Assembly: GCA_945788545.1 (NCBI GenBank)
Contig: CALZMK010000063.1
Location: 1-7,531 of the forward strand
Source: an uncultured Prevotella sp.
GTDB taxonomy: Bacteria > Bacteroidota > Bacteroidia > Bacteroidales > Bacteroidaceae
Direction: 5' to 3'
DNA length: 7,531 nt
The position numbers and the translations under genes are program-made. Under the pieces are notes generated by a model that ran no database searches, had not been told where the DNA came from, and was given only the letters and a program-made list of their open reading frames with translations. This document shows, in pieces, positions 7,513 to 7,531 of this stretch; position 1 is the stretch's first letter; the number at the start of each line of letters is the position of its first letter.

Positions 7513-7519
7513 AAAGCGT

Positions 7520-7531
7520 ATGAATACTAAA
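7520..7531 (+). CDS. Start of a downstream gene, only four codons visible
   Basis: ATG AAT ACT AAA (Met-Asn-Thr-Lys) follows the AT-rich repeat leader and runs off the right edge. The position after a repeat-type leader, as for the DUF2027/Smr gene, supports a real start. Nothing can be said about its product. Confidence 0.45.

Overview
The window looks like a chromosomal housekeeping segment from a member of the Bacteroidales, probably a Prevotella-like or Muribaculaceae-like lineage. The evidence is a Bat (Bacteroides aerotolerance) module, a DUF2027-plus-Smr protein typical of Bacteroidetes, a long-form QueA, AT-rich leaders without Shine-Dalgarno motifs, and moderately GC-rich coding sequence with many C-ending codons. 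The genus call is inference. I see no RNA gene, CRISPR array, insertion sequence, integrase or phage gene.

Layout: all genes lie on the + strand and are tightly packed. (1) 1-2414 is a 5'-truncated reading frame in which BatD is fused in frame to BatE. (2) 2438-3142 encodes a PAP2-family membrane phosphatase. (3) 3158-4396 encodes the tRNA-queuosine enzyme QueA, in a long form. (4) 4428-5507 encodes a DUF2027/Smr protein. (5) 5515-7464 encodes glutamine-dependent NAD+ synthetase. (6) 7520-7531 holds the first four codons of a further gene. Gaps are 23, 15, 31, 7 and 55 bases, and no stretch over 300 bases lacks a gene. I found no TAnnTTTG-type promoter in the gaps, so partial or complete co-transcription is plausible.

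The genes do not form one pathway. The Bat protein and PAP2 phosphatase are envelope proteins. QueA modifies tRNA anticodons. The Smr protein may act on nucleic acids or ribosomes. NadE makes NAD. The points that most deserve a second look are the BatD-BatE fusion with an internal signal-peptide-like segment, the tandem 8-bp AT-rich repeats just before two start codons, the KOW-like plus Smr architecture of the DUF2027 protein, and the extra segment in QueA. I did not find a clear new defence or mobile system here.
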